Below, one piece after another: positions 6,892-11,328 of a stretch of 11,328 nucleotides of DNA. Origin of the DNA: Desulfobacteraceae bacterium (lineage in GTDB: Bacteria; Desulfobacterota; Desulfobacteria; Desulfobacterales; Desulfobacteraceae); the NCBI GenBank assembly GCA_011390435.1, contig JAABSK010000074.1:1-11328 (forward strand). Reading direction: 5' to 3'. The position numbers were made by a program, and so were the translations under genes. Positions within the stretch are counted from its first letter, which is position 1. The number at the start of each line of letters is the position of its first letter. The notes beneath the pieces are model-generated. The model was not told where the DNA came from. It worked only from the letters and a program-made list of their open reading frames with translations, and did not search any database.

Positions 6892-9752
6892 AACTCACTC
6901 CTTTTCGTATCCAAAACACCTCGCAGCTTTTCCGCCAATTCCGCCCTTGAAAAGGGCTTCTGGATGAATGGCACCCCATCACCCAGTACCCCTTGATGGG
7001 CAATGATATCTGCGGTATACCCGGACATGAATAACAGTTTGATGCCAGGATAAAAAGCCGTAATTTGTCCAGCCAGGTCCCGGCCGTTCATCTCCGGCAT
7101 GACCACATCGGTTATCAGCAGGTCAATGGGACCGGAATGATTTTTTGCCTTTTCCACAGCCTCTGCTGGTGTGGCTGCCGATAATACCGTATACCCTTTT
7201 GATTCGAGCATCATGCGGGTCATTCTGAGAATGGCTGGTTCATCCTCTGCCAATAGAATTGTCTCCGTGCCTCCGGCGGTTCTTCTTTCCACTGGTGCAG
7301 CAATGGCAGTGTCATCTTCATCAACAAATCGTGGCAGATAAATGTTAAAGGTGGCCCCCTGACCAGGTTCGCTGTAAACATTGATAAGCCCGTTGTTCTG
7401 TTTCACAATACCATATACAGTCGCAAGCCCCAGTCCGGTACCCTGCCCCACACCCTTGGTGGAAAAAAAAGGCTCAAACAGATTCTCCAGAATGTCCTTG
7501 TCCATACCACAGCCAGTATCACTGACAGTCAGCAGGACAAAATCACCGGGAAGAACCCCTGGATGGTGACGGCAGTCGGCAGCATCAAAGGTCTGTTTAT
7601 TGGTTTCGATGGTGAGTTTCCCGACACCGGCAATGGCATCCCTGGCATTGACGCAGAGGTTGGCAAGAATCTGGTCGACCTGGACCGGATCCATTTTCAC
7701 CGGCCACAGATGGTCAGCAGGCTTCCAGACGAGATCAATGTTCTCTCCGATAAGCCGGCGCAGCATATTCAGCATACTTTCCACGGTATCGTTCACATCC
7801 AGCCGCCGGGGAGAGATGACCTGTTTTCTGGCAAAGGTCAGCAGCTGTTTTGTGAGAGCAGCTGAACGCTGTGCTGCCTTTTGGATCTCCTTGAGATCCT
7901 GGTTAAGACTGTTATCTTCTTCAACCTTTTCCAGGGCAAATTCCAAATGTCCCAGAATCACCCCCAGCATGTTGTTGAAGTCATGTGCCACCCCCCCGGC
8001 CAGTCGGCCCACTGATTCCAGTTTCTGGATCTGCCCGAGCTGTTCCTGAAGTCTCTCCCGCTCAGCATCTGCCTGTTTGAGTTCAGTAATGTCCTGTACC
8101 ATGCCAAAAGATCGCAAAATGGTTCCGGATTTATCCCGCTCATGGATACAGCGCTCATGAACCGTCCGGATTTCACCGGTGTTGCGACGAACAATCCGGT
8201 GCTGGATCTCGTACGCATCGCGCCCTTCCAGGACTGAATCAGAATAGGCATTATCCACCATCTCACGGTCATCCGGATGAACTGCATCAAGAAAGGCTTC
8301 ATAGGTAGCAGCAAACTCCTGGGGTTCGCAGCCGAAAATGCGGTAGATCTCATCCGACCAGGTCAAATGGTTTTTGATCAAGTCCAGTTCCCAGCTTCCA
8401 ATATGGGCAAGTTCCTGAGAACGGGCCAGCAGTTCCTCATTCTCGCGCAGTACATTTTCAGCCTTTTTACGCTCGGTAATATCATGATAATTTCCCAGAA
8501 TGCCCTGTATATCAGGATCATGGAAAAGATTAATTCCTGTGAATTCGATCCATTTATAGGTACCATTTTTACACCGGTATCTGCATTCAATCATTCCAGC
8601 CACATCTGGTGTTTGCATCAGTGTTTCAAAAAACCGCTGTGCAGATTCCAGATCATCCGGATGTACATTGTCCCAGGTACTGGCATCGACAACATCCTGC
8701 AGTTTCCATCCAAACAGTTTCTCGATGTTCGGACTCTTATATTTATTGATACCGTTTTGATCTATGATCACAATGACATCTGCGATATTTGCAACCATTT
8801 TTCTGCCCAGATTCTCACTTTTTTTAACCGCTTTTTCAGCCAGTTCGCGGTTTTTCAATTCAATCAGCAGGGCGTTGGTTTTGACTTTTACCTGAAACCG
8901 TAAAATTATATTCCCGGCAACAAGTATGACAAATACGCCCGATAGAATTATAAAAACCCATTTTACCCATCCGGGGAACTGAAATGATGGAGATTCTGCA
9001 CCAAACCAGTATGCCATTGACGTGTGGTATACTGATTTTTTATCCGCCTTGAAGTTTGCAATATGCCTGTCCATTGCAGCCAGAAGGCCTGCTGGATCGC
9101 CTTTGGGTACGGCATAGCGGATTTGAATCGGATTAAAAACAATCGGCGTGGACTGTAAATCACGATTTTCTGCATAATTGCGTGCTGCAAGATAATTGAC
9201 AACACCTGCATCTGTTTTTCCGGATTCCAGGGACTGAAACAGCTCTGGATAATTTTCAGTCACGACGGCTTCATACGATATCCCCAGCTGTGCCAGCAGG
9301 GTCTTGAAATACTCTCCATGGGTATCCTGGGACAAGGTGGCAATTTTTTTTCCTTCCAGGTTTTGAATGGATTCCATGGAAAGATTTTTTCTGGTATACA
9401 CCTGCCCCCAGTTTGAAATCAGGGTCTGTTCACAAAAATCCAGCTGTGTCAGCCGTGAAGCTGTGAATGCCACTACCGGCAGAATATCAATTTCATTTCT
9501 GATTAAAAGCGTAAAAACGTCATCCCAGTTGCCCTGACGGTAGTGAAGATTCCATCCCTCTGTTTTTGCAATATGCTCAAGCACATCGATATAGACACCC
9601 TGTGGTCCTGATTCCGTCATGAAAATCAGTGGTTTGTTGTCATATACACCCACACGGATTTCTCTGGAAGCTGCAGTCGATTCCAGGAGGGTACATAAAA
9701 CGACATATGTGCAGAAAACAAGGATATTGACAACATTCTTCAATTTTTTCAA
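6888..9752 (-). CDS. Hybrid histidine kinase with N-terminal periplasmic solute-binding domain
   Basis: This transmembrane sensor should autophosphorylate and pass phosphate to its own receiver. Of 954 residues: signal segment about 7-28; an SBP_bac_3-type periplasmic domain about 32-250, with Arg100 (TASRLTQLDF) and Asp181 (GKTDAGVVNY) at positions that contact the ligand's carboxylate and amino group in amino-acid-binding relatives; TM about 262-284; a short helix; PAS at about 312-428 and 441-558, each with a PAC end (HDITERK, QDITELK); HisKA with His590 in GGVAHDFNN; HATPase with N-box NLCVNARDAI (698-707), DTGCGM (745-750), FEPFFSTK (759-766) and GTGLGL (771-776); and receiver about 829-948 with acidic EDE, Asp882 in TDVVMPEMNG and Lys932. 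The start is unusual: no in-frame ATG, an in-frame TGA 15 bases upstream of TTG 9752, and GGGGA placed well only for a second TTG at 9743 (three residues shorter). The architecture resembles EvgS-like sensors. Confidence 0.95.
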   Translation of the reverse strand: MKKLKNVVNILVFCTYVVLCTLLESTAASREIRVGVYDNKPLIFMTESGPQGVYIDVLEHIAKTEGWNLHYRQGNWDDVFTLLIRNEIDILPVVAFTASRLTQLDFCEQTLISNWGQVYTRKNLSMESIQNLEGKKIATLSQDTHGEYFKTLLAQLGISYEAVVTENYPELFQSLESGKTDAGVVNYLAARNYAENRDLQSTPIVFNPIQIRYAVPKGDPAGLLAAMDRHIANFKADKKSVYHTSMAYWFGAESPSFQFPGWVKWVFIILSGVFVILVAGNIILRFQVKVKTNALLIELKNRELAEKAVKKSENLGRKMVANIADVIVIIDQNGINKYKSPNIEKLFGWKLQDVVDASTWDNVHPDDLESAQRFFETLMQTPDVAGMIECRYRCKNGTYKWIEFTGINLFHDPDIQGILGNYHDITERKKAENVLRENEELLARSQELAHIGSWELDLIKNHLTWSDEIYRIFGCEPQEFAATYEAFLDAVHPDDREMVDNAYSDSVLEGRDAYEIQHRIVRRNTGEIRTVHERCIHERDKSGTILRSFGMVQDITELKQADAERERLQEQLGQIQKLESVGRLAGGVAHDFNNMLGVILGHLEFALEKVEEDNSLNQDLKEIQKAAQRSAALTKQLLTFARKQVISPRRLDVNDTVESMLNMLRRLIGENIDLVWKPADHLWPVKMDPVQVDQILANLCVNARDAIAGVGKLTIETNKQTFDAADCRHHPGVLPGDFVLLTVSDTGCGMDKDILENLFEPFFSTKGVGQGTGLGLATVYGIVKQNNGLINVYSEPGQGATFNIYLPRFVDEDDTAIAAPVERRTAGGTETILLAEDEPAILRMTRMMLESKGYTVLSAATPAEAVEKAKNHSGPIDLLITDVVMPEMNGRDLAGQITAFYPGIKLLFMSGYTADIIAHQGVLGDGVPFIQKPFSRAELAEKLRGVLDTKRSEL

Positions 9753-9867
9753 TCCCCGGGTCGTTCATTCAGTGGATAATTGTTGAGCGGAATCATTAAC
9801 GGCAGCACGCCCCAAATTTTATATCAACACCGGTATCAGTCTTTTTTCCAGAATACACCGTTGGACA
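9753..9867. other. 115-base gap between the two kinase genes
   Basis: The minus strand has an isolated TATAAA (within GATATAAAATT, about 50 bases after the upstream kinase stop) but no convincing -35 at the proper distance. No hairpin with a T-run is visible. The gap could hold a weak promoter for the downstream kinase, or simply be part of one long transcript. Confidence 0.4.
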
Positions 9868-11328
9868 TCAGGATACGGATATCCCTGCCTCTCCCCTTCC
9901 AGCAGCCTCCTGCAGGGCTTTTTGCAGGGCTTTTTTCAATTGGACCATCGCGTAGGGTTTGTGCAAGAATGCCTGAAATTTTTCCGAACAATCCTGTTTC
10001 ATCGCATGGGACTGGTCATGACCACTGGCCAGCACCACCGGCAGGTCAGGCTGGATTCTGCGCAGGGCCGCCAAAAGCTCCCATCCATCCATGCCCGGCA
10101 TGGTAAGGTCTGTTATCACGCAACAGATACTGTCCTGGTGTTTGCGAAACACAGCCAGAGCCTCCGGGCCGTTTGACGCGGACAGAGGAACGAACCCCAG
10201 ACGTTGAAGCATGACCACGCCTATTTTTCGCACGCCATCCTGATCATCCACCAGCAGCACGGTGCCGCCTTTTTCAACCGGTTGCCATATCCTTTTTGTA
10301 TCAGGCTGCGCTGCAACCGCATGCTCCTGGACCGGCAGAAAAATACGCACCCGCGTGCCACGGTTTTTTCTATTTTCCACACAGACCGCGCCTTCCCATG
10401 ATTTTACCAGTCCCAGTATCACAGGCAGCCCCAGACCTCGGCCTGTGAATTTAGTGGTAAAAAAAGGATCAAACAATTTTTCCATATTCTGCTTATCAAT
10501 ACCGATTCCCGTATCTGTTACTTCCAGGCAGGCATACATGCCGGCTTCAGGATGCCAGTCTACCGGAGCAGTGACAATCCTGGGAATATCAGATACAGGG
10601 GCCACTTTTATGGACAATCGGATCTGGCCGGTACTCTCCCCGATTGCTTCTGCAGCGTTGGTAACCAAGTGGGTCAAAATGATCTGCAGATGATTTACAT
10701 TTGCCAGAACAACCGGCCCAACCGACATGAAATCTGTTTCCAGAGCGATTCCTCTGGGCAGTGAGGTCCGCAGCATGGACAGATAAGACAGGCAGAGCCG
10801 GGACAGATCCAGTTGACTGATTTTTCCGCTGCCCTGGCCCAGGTAGGTTAACATCAACCCGCTGATTTCTGCAGACTTTCTGGCAGCGTGCATGGCAGCG
10901 CTCAGATTGCCACGGTATCCGGCATCTGCCGGGGTATCTTCCAGGGCCATCTCCAGATTCCCCAGCACCACACTGAGCTGATTGTTGAAATGATGGGCAA
11001 TGGCACCGGCCATGCGGGCCAGACTATCCACTTTCTGGGCATGCTGAAGCTGTTTTGTCAAGGCAATGCGATCTTCTTCCAATTGCTTGTAATCTGAAAT
11101 ATCCTTGATGTTGCCGATGACTTTGATGACCCGGCCATCTTTCAGGATTGGCCATCCCATGGTGCGCACCCATACCCTCTGGTTCTGGTATGTGGTGATA
11201 CAAAACTGCATATCATAGGGTGTCTTGTCTCTTATGCACTTCTGGAATGCGTCCCAGATGACAGGTTGATCCGCAGGATCGTAACATTTCAGACTGATTT
11301 GAGCAGAACATTTTTCATGATCGTCCGG
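9868..11328 (-). CDS. PAS hybrid histidine kinase with C-terminal receiver, 5' end cut by window edge
   Basis: The reading frame is open to the window edge, giving 486 visible residues; the first in-window Met (ATG at 11211) is inside a PAS domain and is not the true start. Seen in order: C-terminal half of a PAS domain (visible 1-80, ending GNIKDISDYKQ), a short helix, HisKA with phospho-acceptor His112 in GAIAHHFNN, HATPase with N-box HLVTNAAEAI (the first Asn of the box is His, the second Asn is kept), DTGIGI at about 272-277, FDPFFTTK and GRGLGL, and a receiver at about 355-470 with acidic DD, Asp407 in TDLTMPGMDG and a KPY lysine near 457. It is a cytoplasmic or membrane sensor of unknown input, depending on the missing N-terminus. 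It is of the same broad type as the downstream kinase but clearly diverged. It probably stands upstream in the same sensory locus; no partner regulator with a DNA-binding domain is visible. Confidence 0.94.
   Translation of the reverse strand, partial: PDDHEKCSAQISLKCYDPADQPVIWDAFQKCIRDKTPYDMQFCITTYQNQRVWVRTMGWPILKDGRVIKVIGNIKDISDYKQLEEDRIALTKQLQHAQKVDSLARMAGAIAHHFNNQLSVVLGNLEMALEDTPADAGYRGNLSAAMHAARKSAEISGLMLTYLGQGSGKISQLDLSRLCLSYLSMLRTSLPRGIALETDFMSVGPVVLANVNHLQIILTHLVTNAAEAIGESTGQIRLSIKVAPVSDIPRIVTAPVDWHPEAGMYACLEVTDTGIGIDKQNMEKLFDPFFTTKFTGRGLGLPVILGLVKSWEGAVCVENRKNRGTRVRIFLPVQEHAVAAQPDTKRIWQPVEKGGTVLLVDDQDGVRKIGVVMLQRLGFVPLSASNGPEALAVFRKHQDSICCVITDLTMPGMDGWELLAALRRIQPDLPVVLASGHDQSHAMKQDCSEKFQAFLHKPYAMVQLKKALQKALQEAAGRGEAGISVS

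Noticed and set aside
8277..8903. Plus-strand open frame of 208 codons opposite the hybrid kinase
   Set aside because: Antisense to the PAS region of a certain gene; no domain seen.
9640..9768. Cys-rich 42-codon minus-strand reading frame starting at ATG 9768
   Set aside because: No ribosome binding site, and it overlaps the kinase start in another frame; kept only as a comment on the unusual start.

Overview
All eight complete or partial genes plus one further partial gene at the right edge lie on the minus strand, so the window reads from high to low coordinates. The mix of large hybrid histidine kinases, PF04392-type binding proteins and a C-terminal CxxC...CxxC tail (beginning ICMHCKKIRDD) resembles what I recall of sulfate-reducing Desulfobacterota (Desulfobacter/Desulfotignum-like). 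This taxonomic guess is inference, not a database result. I see no rRNA, tRNA, CRISPR array, insertion sequence, phage gene or integrase. The window looks like ordinary chromosome.

Region A (11328 to 4786) is a sensory block. A partial PAS hybrid kinase enters from the right edge. After a 115-base gap comes a second hybrid kinase whose own N-terminus is a periplasmic solute-binding domain (SBP_bac_3 type), followed by a membrane segment, two PAS domains, HisKA, HATPase and receiver. It overlaps by 3 bases (TGA within ATGATG) a free exported ABC-type substrate-binding protein (PF04392 type). Twelve bases on is a membrane protein with a Cache-like sensor, HAMP and coiled coil, ending in a four-cysteine module instead of a kinase, cyclase or chemotaxis output. 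The last three genes are tightly packed and probably one transcript. No transporter permease, HPt protein or DNA-binding response regulator accompanies them here.

Region B (4719 to 3982) is a membrane-anchored or exported Sel1-repeat protein with five repeats.

Region C (3859 to 2062) is a two-gene ABC-2 type exporter (ATPase then permease) with a good sigma-70-like promoter in front of it.

Region D (1960 to 1) is housekeeping: the ribosome-assembly GTPase Der, with a long basic tail, followed 5 bases later by rarA, an AAA+ ATPase cut by the left edge.

The most interesting part is region A: a probable multi-component periplasmic sensing cassette that ends in an output-less membrane receptor with a putative metal-binding tail.
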